Source of the DNA: Cubamyces lactineus | Lineage: Eukaryota; Basidiomycota; Agaricomycetes; Polyporales; Polyporaceae | Direction of reading: 5' to 3' | NCBI GenBank assembly: GCA_022376465.1 | Contig: JACDTU010000025.1 | Coordinates: 1 to 64,000 of the forward strand | Length of the DNA: 64,000 nt | Shown: positions 1 to 11,200 of the stretch, one piece after another | How the letters are laid out: each line of letters opens with the position of its first letter | Numbering within the stretch: position 1 is the stretch's first letter | Notes under the pieces: generated by a model | Seen by the model: only the letters and a program-made list of their open reading frames with translations | Told to the model about the DNA's origin: nothing | Databases searched by the model: none | Position numbers and translations under genes: made by a program

Positions 1-561
1 GTTCGCGGAGCCGCACGTGTCGTCTTTCTCGCCGACATTCCACTTCAAGGTTTCGTCTTTAACCAGTTGTCGTGGACGCACCGGTTCGAGGTAAGCTACC
101 CCAAGGAACTCAGGTGTCGCCGGATGTGCGAAGTGCGAAGGCACATTTGTGCGAAACAGAGATTGTTCGCGGCGATGCACAGATGCGCGTTGCCGCACTT
201 TGATATGTGGTCTGCGGCAGTGCGCACTTGGGCATGGCCGCATGAAATTATTTCAATACTGTAAAGGATTTCGCACATTGCGGCGAAGCGCAGATGCACA
301 TTGCTGCGAGACCTGGTTTCACAAAATTACGCTATCGTGAAATTACACTATCGCGAAATTACGCTATCGCGGCGGCACACAAATGAGCATGGCCGCAGGC
401 AAGTTCAAAATATCAGATAATTTAATGTGAGACAAAAAATGCGAAATATATTATTGAGTGCGGCAGCGCAAGGATGCGCACCGCTGCAAGCAAAACGTCA
501 GAATCATAGGCCTAACCCTCACCCCCCACCTTTTTCTCCTATAAATCTGACTCGAAACTGA
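1..561. other. No supported gene; low-complexity GC-rich stretch
   Basis: I see no convincing coding exon here. The open frames are short and full of Cys/His/Arg, arising from repeated variants of a 'gcgcagatgcac' theme that recurs between about 120 and 480. A short three-copy tandem repeat lies inside (324-371). A consensus-like splice donor (GGTAAG) occurs near 92, but nothing upstream resembles a known domain. Confidence 0.5.
324..371. repeat. 16-bp tandem repeat, three copies
   Basis: Three adjacent imperfect copies of a 16-bp unit, aaattacgctatcgcg, differing by one or two bases. It lies in the non-coding stretch left of the kinase fragment. No function is apparent. Confidence 0.6.
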
Positions 562-1447
562 TTATCCAAAGTCTTGCATATGTGTTCCATAGTGCACGCC
601 GATGTCAAGCCGAACAATGTCTTATTGCACTCCTCAGAGATCATCACTGTCCATCGAATGTCATCAGATGACGCTTTCTTCACCCAGGTACGCATCCATG
701 CTCTCCACTTGCATGCCAGGCGCTGTATGCAACTTCGATAGGCCGAACTCGCAACGGTTGAGCTTATTATAATTGACCTCGGAGAATCCAGCGTAGTGCA
801 ACCCAACGGGAGGCACGGACGAGTCGGAGCGACTTGTTATCGCACGCCCGAGGTCACATTAGGTGCGCCGCCGCATTTTATCCTTGTGTGTGACATTAAC
901 TCCTATCTTTGCAGGCATGCCATGGGATCATGCAGTTGATCCGTTCAGCACCGGGTGTGTTCTCGTGGAGCTGTGTTTGGGGGCACCACTCTTTCATTAC
1001 ACCGAATCAGACCTGGAGCGCATTGCTCTTCTCGAACACGTTCTGGGTCCGTTTCCCGCCCATCTCGCAAAACAATGTGAGAAACGACACCCTGGGGTAT
1101 TCAAGATACGCGCCTCTGCACGGGTGTGCTTCCCACCGGACGATATCAATGCGATTTCTGCTGAAAGCGTCTGGAGAATTCTCTTAGCAATGCCCCTATC
1201 AGTGAAGCTTTCTCCGTACATCATGCGCCTCCTCATTGTAACATAACACGGTGATTAGCAATGCATCTGCGACGGAGCATTTCGCGAGCTTTGCCAATGG
1301 CTTCTGGCGCTAGATCCAGAAGACAGAAGCAACATCTCTAACTGTTACACCCTCCCTTTCCTGCTTGAGCAAGGCCTCGACTATGTTCTGACAAGCAACA
1401 TCCATGCCTGCGGTAAAATCGAGTCGCCAGTTGAACGGAGCTGGTGA
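562..1447 (+). pseudogene. SRPK/LAMMER-like protein kinase, C-lobe only (N-lobe missing)
   Basis: Four exons (about 562-687, 742-862, 915-1201, 1259-1447) join in frame through three GT-AG introns of 53-57 bp. Together they encode the catalytic part of a serine/threonine kinase: catalytic loop HADVKPNN, a DFG variant DLGESS, activation segment CYRTPEV, then the subdomain IX/X block WDHAVDPFSTGCVLVE and HVLGPFP, and the subdomain XI motif ALDPEDR. HAD/HTD in place of HRD and the LGPFP block are typical of SRPK/CLK (LAMMER) kinases, which phosphorylate SR-type splicing proteins. An in-frame stop lies just before 562, and no glycine loop or VAIK lysine is found upstream. I therefore read it as a truncated gene or pseudogene; a distant 5' exon outside the window is the alternative. 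Neighbours are transposon relics. Confidence 0.7.
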
Positions 1448-3147
1448 GGGTAGTGGGAGATGCACTGCCGTACGAAGTTGTTTGGGGTTCAGCTTGTACG
1501 TTATCGTTGTAGTCTTTCTTGTCCGCTATGATACCGCATCCGAGGCACACCCGGCACATGCCCAACTAATCGTCCTCCAACGTCCATGTACTCTCATGAT
1601 ATGTGATTCGTACATATGCCCTCTGTTCTATATATGTGCCGCCTCTATTGCATGACATTCGTGGCCAGGACTGCCCGGAGGGCCTTACCTATGGCCAAAT
1701 ATGATAGGAATGTAAGCATTGGGATGCTCAATGTATACTTAGCTACCATACCGCCCCACACAGGACAACTAAGGACTCCTCTCCAGGCTCCGCTTCATCC
1801 TCGGGCTCCAGGCCTCACTCTCCCTCCAAACCCTCTTGCCAGTCTTTTTCTTTGTCCTCCTCTGGCATACAATTGGCCTTCTGCTGCTCGCTCGTGCCAA
1901 TGCGCGCAAGCACGTCTCCATCGTGTATGAGCACGATGCTCAAAGCCATATACAGATACAGTCAAAAACCGTGCAACGCAACACCACCGCCCAACGCAAC
2001 GCCTACCCGATAAGGGATATTAGCGCTTTATAAGCGCTCAAGTGTTGCGTTGGGCGATTTGCACTCTCACCTAGTTACAATGCTAGAAAAATCAAGAGAA
2101 GAGTGTAAAAATTTGCACGGCAACATACAGTAGCTCTGCACACTGTATGTGGTGAAGAATGAATGAGAAAGCTGCATAAATACTTCATGACTGCCCGAAC
2201 TCGGCTCGACGGCGCTAGGCGCTCATGGGCGCTCATACCGCGCAACGCAACAGTTTCCGCGCTTAGACGGCGTTTATCAGCTGGAATATACTATATCGGG
2301 CAGGCGTTGCATTGGGCGGTGGTGTTGCGTTGCACGGTTTTTGACTGTACACTGCGCTCGCCAGCATGAAACCTGCGATGAACGCCGGCCGCCATAGCCT
2401 ATACCTGCACTCGATGCACTCCTCCTCTAGGGATATTGCCGAAGCGCGGTAGGCAACGGAGGAGGCGGGTGTGCGGGGCCAAGAAACCCACGTCTGCGAC
2501 CGGCAATCTGGGCTATTACATGTCCCAGTATGCTGCTTCATGAGCATCCTTAAATGGTCGGCATGTAACTTGCGTTGGAATTTCGCATATTCGACACTCA
2601 GGCAGACTCTTCTTGCGTGAAGACCACAGACCATGACCACTATCCTGGCTTACACCGCGACCGTCTATCCTAGTACAACACCTCACGACGCGTATTGCAA
2701 GTCCTGTGAGCACGCGAGCACGATTTGTCTCAGTCCTTGTAAGAGAGAGACAAGTACTTTATCGGGTGGTATCAGGATTTCATATCATCATTTCCATGGG
2801 ATCGTCCTGACTGCCCGACCCGGTCCACTGGGTGCCTTGAAGAGATTCAAGAGACTTCTGGGCTGTAGGACCGGTGACTGGGAGTAACATTGCGAGCAAC
2901 AGTACACATACCTTTTTGCAACTGACTTTCAGTTGTCTTTAGGTGCTCCTTCTTGAAGTGACCTTGTTCTTGCAGATTGCGGATGGTTTCGGCTGCTTCC
3001 TTGACCACAACAACAGCCCTGTGTATGGCGCATGCCTGGCGTTCCAAGGTGGTGGACACAGATTTTAAAACATTTGTAGTGGAAATATCCTCTGCTGATG
3101 CAAACGTTCCTGAGAGTACAACATTCAGTTAGGGAAAGGTCAACTAT
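1448..3147. other. Intergenic, no supported gene outside the MITE
   Basis: Apart from the terminal-inverted-repeat element at 1957-2349, I see no coding signal. Frames are short and overlap on both strands without recognisable motifs. Exons of the hypothetical gene to the right may begin in the last few hundred bases, but I cannot place them. Confidence 0.4.
1957..2349. mobile_element. MITE with 55-bp terminal inverted repeats and TA target duplication
   Basis: The left end, TA|CAGTCAAAAACCGTGCAA, and the right end, read on the other strand, match over about 55 bp with two mismatches (compare 1958-2012 with 2293-2347). The element is bounded by TA on both sides (1957-1958 and 2348-2349). A CAGT terminus plus a TA duplication is the signature of Tc1/mariner-type elements. 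At about 390 bp and with no open frame it would be a non-autonomous MITE mobilised in trans. The motif CGCAACGC recurs inside the element as well as in the termini. Its ends do not match the Tc1 element at 7427-8647, so it belongs to another family. Confidence 0.85.
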
Positions 3148-5280
3148 TTGATCAATCACATACCAGCCTCCCATGAGCATTCTGCTTCCACCATCTTGCA
3201 TGGCTTGCAGGCTACAGGCTTGTGGTCCAGAGGTACGGGAACACAAGCATCTGGGTATCCAATCACAAACCTCCGTGGAAGGTTTGATGATTTGGTCCTG
3301 GTGACCTACGTGAGTCCCATTGCAGAACTATTTATTCAGTTATGTACTCATATACCATAGATCATTTGGATGACACATGTGCCGTCATGGGCCAACATCT
3401 ATAACAGCTTGCAGCCCAGAAACATCCCTGTAAAGCAAGGCCAGCCCTCATGGGGATTCCTGCAGTGGTGGAAGTCTGGTGATGGAGTCATTTTGTCCCA
3501 TCTCATCCACTTGAGGCTCGGTTTGGCTGGTAATGAAAACCTCAATACCACAGTGGTGCAGCTCTATGAGGAAGCATCCCAGAAATATCTGCAGGCACTT
3601 AGGGTTAGGCAATTTGGCTTTGGATGCTGGATATTGTTGCTGACTTGGTGATGTACAGAACACTAGCATTTTACTTTGCAATGTGACAGAATGGCTTGAT
3701 CATTTCCCTTAGGCTTTGGTAAATGGTGATGCCCACCCGGATGAGCCCCTCAACCACCACTGTGATGCAAAAACCAAGTTCCTGCCAGACGGAATGGACA
3801 CAGTCACCTTTGGTGGTGTCATCTCCCCTCAGTTGAAGCTTACCCCTGTCCCTAAAAAGACCAAGTGGTTCAGCAACATGACAATCATACTGTTGTAACG
3901 TATGGGCAGCACACTCAGGAATCCTACGCACACCACATCCAAGCCTTCAAAAATGGTCCAGCCAATGTCATCCAGCACCAGCTTTGGCAGAAGGTCTTGG
4001 AGCACTTGAGAATTGGGCAAGTCCATCAGTGGTTCAACCAGGAAATGGCTGCGGTTTACACCAAAGCCCCAAATCCTCGTTGGCCCGAAGGCTTGCCATG
4101 CAGACTTGGAGCAGGATGAGGTTCAGGATGAGCAGAATGTCATGGCACAACAACTCATTGCTGCACTAAACCAGCATGCTCAGTCTTCAGCTGCCCTCCC
4201 TTCAGACCTTCTCATTCAGCCTCGTCATGGTGTTTGTGCAAGGCGAGCCAGGGGTGTGATGCAAGTTCTCAACTCACCAGATGAAGACAAGGAGGGCAAT
4301 GCAGAGCCGGAAGAAATGGAAGATGTTGATGTGCAGCCACAAAGCATTAACATCAATTTGTCCAAGGCCAGGGAAGTGCCCATCCATGGTGGGCTTGACG
4401 ACCACAGCACTTCATCAAGCTCAGATGACTTAGATGAGCAGTGGTACAGATGGCGGTGAACACACTCAAGACTTGCAGCTTGAGGACAGTGAACCATCCA
4501 ACTCGGAATTCGAGGTTGAGAGCAACCACTCCTCAGATGAAGATGAGGAGAACCTGTCAGTCACATCAGAGCCTGATGAGCTTGTTGGGGTGTCAAAGTG
4601 GCATCACACCAGGCGCAAAGCTGCACCTAAGCGCCAGCCAGATTGGGCTTTCCACAAGGGCAAAGGCAAGCAAAAGGCAGTGCGCAGCAAGTCTGTTGTC
4701 AGCACTAGTGGAGACAAGCAGCCAGTGCAGCCGGTGAAACCCTTGTCACCAGTGCCCACAACACCTGTGGAGAATGGTGTGTGATATTTTGATACACTCT
4801 TTGCAATACTTGAAGCTAATCATGCATTTTCTAATAGAAGAAGAAGCAGAGAAAGGAGAGGAAGTTCCACCTGCTGGGGAAATGGAGGTCAAGAATGTAG
4901 TTCCCAGCAATGAGGAGGAGGTGCGTGTTAAAGTCAAAGTGTTTGAGATAGTATATTAACACATTGCATAGTATGCAATCACAGCAGAACAGGCCCTTAA
5001 TCTGTCTATTCACTCTGAGGACATTCCGGCAAACATGCCTAATCCTCTGCAGCCTGGATGGCATTTGCAAGACTCTGGAAGTCGCTGGGCTGCAATGCAA
5101 GCACATCAGCAGAATGTCTCCACCATAGAGTTGTATGTGCAGTTGGGAACCTACCGCTTGTTGCCACTGTTCAGGGAAATTCAAGCTAGATATCCCAACA
5201 ATGTTGACTGCCTGTGGACTTGGTACCCCCTTCAACAGTTGAAAACCCAATGTAGCTATTGGAGGGAATGGTCACTGTGA
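3148..5280 (+). CDS. Hypothetical multi-exon protein, unknown function (boundaries approximate)
   Basis: I do not recognise this protein. A series of plus-strand open blocks can be joined by plausible short introns, for example from about 3310 to the TAG before 3361, from 4779 to 4839, and from 4920 to 4981. The blocks read like one protein: a tryptophan-rich segment near 3390-3650, a block with HPDEPLNHHCDAKT near 3730, one with IQHQLWQKVLEHLRIGQV near 3970, a long acidic serine-rich tail with basic KGKGKQKA near 4480-4770, and a C-terminal block from 4982 to a TGA at 5278-5280. The style fits the lineage-specific, transposon-associated hypothetical proteins common in Agaricomycetes, but that is inference. 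Start and some frames are uncertain, so decay is possible. It converges on the minus-strand dioxygenase-like gene. Confidence 0.4.
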
Positions 5281-5461
5281 GCGTGGGGCCACAGACAAGC
5301 AGTGTGGCGCTGTGGCGGAGGGCGTGTGGGCATTGAGGCCCATGAGTGAACATTTTGTTTCTTGTTTTCTTGCATGTCCTTGTACAGGCCATAGGGGTCA
5401 GTCTGGTATCATTTCTTCTGTTTATGATGAGTCTTGTTCTAGCGTGTGTTGTCCCATCACC

Positions 5462-6790
5462 TCAGTCCCTAATACAGTGACTTGTATTCACAGTCCTGAG
5501 AATAGAGACTATGTTAATCACTCTATAGTAGCTCATGTTGGGGGGGGGGGGGGGGGTAGGGACAAGGTTGGCACTGTAAGCTGTATGAGGGCCCCAACCT
5601 GGTGGCTTCCCCTCAAGCATCTGAAGGATGTTGGCCCTGGAGAAGAACATGTTCCCAATTCGACCTGGTGTGCATCCATTGGGAGGACCCTCCACTGCTG
5701 TGAAAAAAGGTTCTACAATGTGCGCCAGAACCTCAGCGCAAGCAATGAACACTGTTCCTGGGCTATATCTATGTTTGATTAGCATAGTTAAGCCCAGGCA
5801 GCAAATCAGCCACTTACTCTAGCCTAGCCCTAAGCTGTGGAATAGCAAGAGTCCCCCCACGGTATTGGCCCACAGGGAAAATGGCAGTGGGGCTACCATC
5901 TCCCTGGTTGTAGTGGAGCTCTGAGTCCAGCTTGTAAACAATGACCCTACTGAGCCAAGGGTCCTCTGGGATCCAAACTCCAGCAGCAAAGGCTGCTGCA
6001 GCATACTTGGTATACCGCTCTGGGAAGGCAGCTTGGAACATGGTAGCCAACAGATGGCTGACTAGGCTGGTATGCTTGAAGTAGGTTACTGCAGCCATAG
6101 CAGCTGCTGCACTTGGTTCCCTAACTTGTGTTGATGGAATTATAGGCTGGTAATGATTTGAGCTTCACTTCAGAAACTAGCACTAGTGGTCACCATTTTT
6201 TATTGAAAACTGCCCACAACTGTGGGAAAACCATTGTGGAACCAGTGGTCACATGAATATACAATGATAAATCACCACATATGTTGATGATGGAGATTGG
6301 GAACATTGTAGTAGGCAAGCTCCCTGTCATGATAACTAGGATCCTACCTCAAACCCCGGACAAGGTTCCCATGTCCTCATTTTCATTTTCCATGTCAGCA
6401 GGCAAAGATGAGTCCTGGGTGGCTTCCAACCCTCCATCAGGATGGGAGAAAGGCTATAATTGCATGCTCCCTGTAGAAATGAGTGGATCCGATAACTGTG
6501 ACTCCTGCACCCACCAACCAGTTCTTGAACCCATCTTTGAGATGTTTCTGAAGTGCTGCTGGAGCCGGGGCCCTTTTCTGGCACCGTAATTTAGTTTGTG
6601 GATCATAGCAGAGGCAGATAAGCCTTCCTGTGTGGTCCCGTTCAACAGCTGCTTTAGGTCCCTCCCCCTTCCTCTCTGCAGGGATTGTGAGGAAGACGTC
6701 GAAGAGATACCGTTTGCATGATCTATTGTGCATAGTTGGTGCACTCTTGTAAGTGAGATCGCACCACAGACAAACTTGTTCCTTTGGCAT
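5462..6790 (-). CDS. Zinc-finger plus 2-oxoglutarate/Fe(II) dioxygenase-like protein
   Basis: Minus strand, at least three coding blocks. Block 1 (6790 downward) begins MPKEQVCLWCD and holds a C-x2-C-x10-H-x3-C zinc-finger-like motif, followed by a second Cys cluster (CLCYDP..LRC). Block 2 (about 6098-5817) contains YKLDSELHYNQGDG and VGQYRGGTLAIPQL. A GTAAGT donor then joins in frame to block 3 (about 5770 downward), YSPGTVFIACAEVLAHIVEPF. The order H..D, GG-L-P-L, Y-x-PG-T, H is that of the double-stranded beta-helix of fungal 2OG-Fe(II) oxygenases, including the TET/JBP-like proteins expanded with transposons in mushrooms. Assignment below the fold level is uncertain. The last block runs into a 17-bp G run (about 5540-5556, read as poly-proline), so the C-terminus is unclear. 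It may be decayed. Confidence 0.45.
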
Positions 6791-7426
6791 GTTGTATGAG
6801 ATTTGTGGACAGTAAGCTGGGGTTAAAGAAGTAGAGAAGAGAAGATAGCAGAGCTGACAGAACTAAGCTCTAGTACAAAGGGAACAACGGAAGAGGAGGA
6901 AGGGGCTTCAGCTAGCAAAATCCCGAAAGACCTCCATAGATTAGGCATGGGTCCTAGGGATGGAGGTGCTTGCAAGTTGTTCCCAGTTTTGGGCAGTGCA
7001 CAGACCAACACATGGCTGGCATAGCAACGTGAAATTGAGACATTCCCTCACAAGAGCTTCTGGTATATGGGGGGATGCTGACTGAGTGATACTGAACACA
7101 ATCATGATAACAGCACGAGGACTTGTCCTTTGTTTTGACAGTGTCATCCATTGAATGAATTGAGAGGATAGATGGTGCCTCTAACGAAGGAATGATCGCC
7201 CGGGGGGGAGGTGGGAGCTACTTGACATCCCACTGCCAGCACATCACTTCCCTGAGTTGAGAAGTTCATGAAGCCATTCAAGTTTCTTCACACACAGGTA
7301 CTTTCCAAACAGCGTGTATGTATGATATATTGTAGAAGAGCAGTGGTGCATGAATATTGACCAAGAGTACGGTAGGAGAGATGCGCTCAAGGTGGTAGTA
7401 GCGCTAGGATTCAATACGTAGTAGTA
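6791..7426. other. Intergenic, nothing recognised
   Basis: Short overlapping frames only, on the minus strand around 6820-7150, without motifs. These could be upstream sequence of the dioxygenase-like gene. Confidence 0.4.
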
Positions 7427-7544
7427 CAGTGATGGCCATAATTATACTGCCACCCCCCAAGTTCACAACTTCAATAGATATTAAGCAGCATTCAGACACA
7501 AATATATAATCATTATATAGCACACAACAAGTGCTTTTTACTGT

Positions 7545-7610
7545 AAATGCTCTGAACCCTCTAGGGCTTGAGGGCGCAAATGCTCTGAACCCTCTAGGGC
7601 TTGAGGGCGC
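7545..7610. repeat. 33-bp perfect tandem duplication
   Basis: Two identical adjacent 33-bp copies (7545-7577 and 7578-7610) beginning aaatgctctgaaccc. They lie inside the Tc1 element just upstream of the transposase frame and contain a CCCTCTAGGGCTTGAGGG partial palindrome. Confidence 0.85.
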
Positions 7611-7637
7611 ACGAAACGTGGTCGCTTATTCTAGCGC

Positions 7638-8386
7638 TTGACAGCGCATCAGACAGTGCGTAGATGGCTTTCTGAGGCTGGTCTCCCTGGACGTGTGCGA
7701 CGGGAGAAGCCATATTTCAGTCCTCTCAACATGAAGCAACGACGAATGTGGGCATGTGGGCGGAGGATGTTGGAAATTGGGGGGTTGAGCAGTGGAAGTG
7801 TCTTCTCAGATGAGTCTAAGTTCAATCTCTTTGGCTCATATGGGAGGCAATCAGTCCAAAGAAGGGTTGGGGAGGAGTTCCTGGACCGGAACGTGAAGAA
7901 GAAGGTTCAGGGCGGGGGAGGAAGTATCATGGTCTGGGGATGCATCACTGCGAACAGAGTTGGGCGACTCCACCGGATCAATGGGATCATGGATGCAAAG
8001 AAGTACTGCATTATTCTTGAGCAGTCCCTTCTGGGTTACCCTTCATGATCATCATCTCAGCCCTTCCGCCATTATCTTCCAGCAAGACAATGACCGAAAG
8101 CACACATCCAAGCTCACCCAACGCTGGTTCGAAGACCATCCACATCACAGTTCTCCCCTGGCCCTCATCCTCTTCCGACATGAACATCATTGAACACGTC
8201 TGGGGTGAGCTAAAGCACTGTGTGCGTGCTCGCAATCCCCTTGCCCGCAACTGTCAAGAGCTATGGACTGCATTGCAGGAGGAGTGGTATGGACTTAGCC
8301 CTTCATTTATCCAGTCCCTGTACGACTCCCTTCCTAGGCGTGTTAAAGCCTTGAAGGATGCCAAGGGCTCTCACACTCCTTACTAG
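7638..8386 (+). pseudogene. Tc1-type DDE transposase, broken by two frameshifts
   Basis: The helix-turn-helix tail is seen in TVRRWLSEAGLPGR. The first catalytic aspartate lies in FSDESKFNLFGS (about 7805). The second lies in QQDNDRKHTS (about 8082), but in a different frame. The glutamate block SSDMNIIEHVWGELKH (about 8177) is in a third frame. The catalytic triad of a Tc1 transposase, which cuts and pastes at TA sites, is thus present but spread over three frames. A frame change occurs near the stop at about 8046 and another near 8140. The N-terminal paired-domain half is also missing from the open frame. It cannot make a working enzyme as it stands. Confidence 0.88.
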
Positions 8387-8859
8387 ATCACATATGCTTT
8401 TTGTATCCCACATTATAGTCACATCTTTTGAAAATAAACCTGAGCACCCATTACCATTACTGCTTGCAAAGTCACTTGAATATCTTCGCAGCCATTGGAG
8501 ATATTCTCAAAGAACTCTGCAAACATATAGCTAGTACTGTAGTGAACGTGTATGTATAATATGGGGCTAATCAGTAGAGGGGCTCTCGATATATACACAA
8601 AATAAGCGCTGGTAGTAAGGGTGGCAGGATAGTCATGGCCGTCACTGTATGTAGCACAATGTGTACATTGATAATGGTGGTAATCACAGTGTCATTTTGT
8701 CAGTGGTCACAGAGTGTCATCTGTGAAAGTATCATTTAGGGTTCTAATGCGGACTTCAAAGAAGGCTGTCCAGTGGACAGCTTTCAGCATCTAGTAAGTT
8801 GTTGGCACACTGAGCGGACATACCACATGTGCTCACCTATGAACACAAATGCAACTGCA

Positions 8860-9537
8860 GCCTGCGCTGTTGCGTGGGTTCATGTATCTATGTACATGAG
8901 AAAATGTAAGCACACAAAGAACCTCAAGATCGGTGACCCCTTCGACCCAGAAGTCTTCCAGGGCCCCCAGGCCTCGCAACAATGTACATACCTCACTCTT
9001 GGCAGCATGTCCATTCAGTAGTTCTGATTTTCAGCTCGCACCCCCTAGCGCATCGTGGGCTACATCAAGTCCAGAGTGAAGGACAATGTGATGATTGCGG
9101 TTAGCAGCCAGTGCGCATGGGCCAGGAGGGCTACTACATTGAGCTGATGATCTCCGGGCCCGTGCATCATGCTCCAGTTCAAGGGCAAGGTCACCATTAT
9201 CGCACAGGCAAACAACACCATCTACGGCGTCACCACATCCACGTACTTGCAGAAGATGCATGCACAAGATCTGTGCTGGGGCCGTCTGGGTGTGTACATG
9301 TTGTGAGCCAGTTATGTACTTTAATCAAGGTCAACGCGGTGAACACGCTATACCCCAAGCGCCCTTCGGCGGCTACACACAGCCTAGTGTGGCTGCGAGT
9401 TCAGTGAGTATGCGCTGGACAATGAGTTTCTACCCCAGATTTCTCTGCCTCTGCTTGTGTTGGTGAAATGGATGCTGATATATGGGACACAGCTACACCG
9501 TCATCAAGGACATCCAGGTCAACCTCCAATCAGCCTA
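8860..9537 (+). pseudogene. Aldehyde dehydrogenase C-terminal fragment, frame-shifted
   Basis: Pieces of an NAD(P)-dependent aldehyde dehydrogenase appear in order but in changing frames. NLKIGDPFDPEVFQGPQ (about 8930) matches the conserved post-catalytic block. It is followed by a GYIKS-like segment, an FGPV..QFKGK-like block near 9160, HKICAGAVWV near 9260, PFGGY near 9363, and YTVIKDIQVNL, which ends the frame at about 9537. Between them lie several stops and shifts. The N-terminal two thirds, including the catalytic cysteine loop, are not recognised upstream, where the Tc1 element ends at 8647. It is a relic of a host metabolic gene. Confidence 0.75.
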
Positions 9538-11200
9538 GGAGTGTGTCTGTCTTGGAGTCTGACTCTTGACATCATTTGAATTTGAGGCAGGAGCAGGATG
9601 GATATGCCGAAGTGTACTTTTACCGTTGTCATGTTGTATCCCTAGTTCTCAATGAACGCACACATCGTCTTTAGTTCTTGTTTGTGTGAGATCTTTGGAC
9701 AGTTGAGCTTGCAAGGCCATGGCGGCCAATGTGTGCAAGATTGTTGTTAAGCAGAGTGGCTCAAGCATCATTACACCGTGGGTGTGCCAGTCCTGTATCT
9801 TGAGGAATATTATCCAATGCTCTCACACAATGCCGCACTGTGGGAGGTGCCCATCATCCACGATGCTGAGTGAGGGCCTTTGTTATTAGGCGCCCATGCC
9901 CGCAGGCAAAGAAGAGAAAGAAAGGGCTTTATTCCTGTGCCCATCTTTGAATTTCCATCTTACAGTCCCGCCACCGCTCTATCCCGCCGGATGCTTCTGG
10001 AATTAATGCTCGCCCACCGCTGCAGACGGCACGTGGACATTGACACCAGAACCACCAGCCCAATCCCTCCCCATCATTTCTAGCACAACCCTTCCAACCT
10101 AAGGGTGTAGTTATCTTACTTACATTAGTGAGGTGGTGGAAGCAGCTTGGAAAGGAACACTTTGAGCGTACCTTCAAATATTTGAGGCGTAAGGTACAAA
10201 GCTTGGGATTCCCCCAATGGTGCGCAGTGGCGAGCTGTGTGGGCTTCAGCTGTCCGGTCTCTCCATTAGCTACAAAGCTTTGTTTTACAGTGCTCAGACT
10301 GATGTACCCTGTTCTGCATTAGCCGTCCCTAGCCTGAAAATCAATTGGTTTCTATCTGCTGTCGCCCTATCAGAACTCTTGGGTGGGATTGTGAGTTTTT
10401 GTCAAGATCCCAAGGAGACACCTCATAGCGTCCTGAACGTGTCTAGAGATCATCTACCCAAGGAGACCTGGGAGCCAGGAGCAAATGACCTAGCCACAGA
10501 TACTCCTGAGGTGTTCAACATGGGAACAACATCACAACTCTGAATTGAGAGTTGTGAACATACAGTGGCTCAAGAGTGGCGGTCCAGAAAGCAGGAGACG
10601 GCATCTTGCCAGGTTCAGCTTTGCCAGGTCCAGCTTTGGGTAACATCAACTGTGGCAAGTTGTATGTAAGTGCTCAGACGCGTGGCACCAGGTGATGGTG
10701 CCACAGCGGGGTCCAAAAGGCAGAGAGCATTTCAGGTAGGACATTAACCTCTAGTAGTACTTTGTGGTGGCTACCTATGGTACAAACTTTGGTTGGCCTG
10801 AGGACCCACATACAACTGTACCCAAGTTCCTCCTGCAGTGACATAGCGGCGGAGGATACTTGAAGTTATAAGGCTGTGGTCGGCACCCTTTGCTGACGAT
10901 CCTTGCTGGGGCAATGGTTGGCTGCATGCATTGCACGCCAGTGATCCTCACCATGGCCAGGCCTGTCTGTATACACTTCCTCCCGCCAGCGCCTTTCGCA
11001 CCCGCAGCGGCCCATCTCTAGTACAGTCGGGGGATGACCACAATCACATCAAACATGGCACCGAGAGAGTGCGTTGTGCAGCTATGTACTCGCAGTTCCG
11101 TGCTGACATGTTTGGTCAGCTCTCTAACAGAATCTGGTAGGTCGTATATGTGTGTTGATGGACAACACTTTGTACTGATTGATTGCTTAGCAGTGGCTAT
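9538..11200. other. No supported gene; one strong hairpin
   Basis: Frames are short and carry no motif that I recognise. A perfect 10-bp stem (TCACAACTCT/AGAGTTGTGA, 6-base loop GAATTG) lies at 10532-10557, followed by text reminiscent of transposon ends (cagtggctcaag), but no partner end was found. Confidence 0.4.

Larger units (their letters stand above)
7427..8647 (+). mobile_element. Tc1/mariner element, inactive, TA target duplication
   Basis: The left end, TA|CAGTGATGGCCATAATTATAC, and the right end, read in reverse as TA|CAGTGACGGCCATGACTATCC, form terminal inverted repeats continuing into CTGCCACCC, with TA on both sides (7425-7426 and 8648-8649). At 1221 bp it has the size of an ordinary Tc1 element and contains a frame-shifted transposase. 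A matching right end alone is found at about 15982-16013, so the family was active here more than once. Confidence 0.88.

Noticed and set aside
2900..6800. Possible KDZ transposase accompanying the dioxygenase-like gene
   Set aside because: I looked for the Cys-rich N-terminus and a YDIACQ-type motif in all frames and found none, so no KDZ transposase is claimed.
10532..10557. Strong hairpin as a transcription terminator
   Set aside because: Eukaryotic context, no adjoining gene or U-run; more likely a repeat relic.
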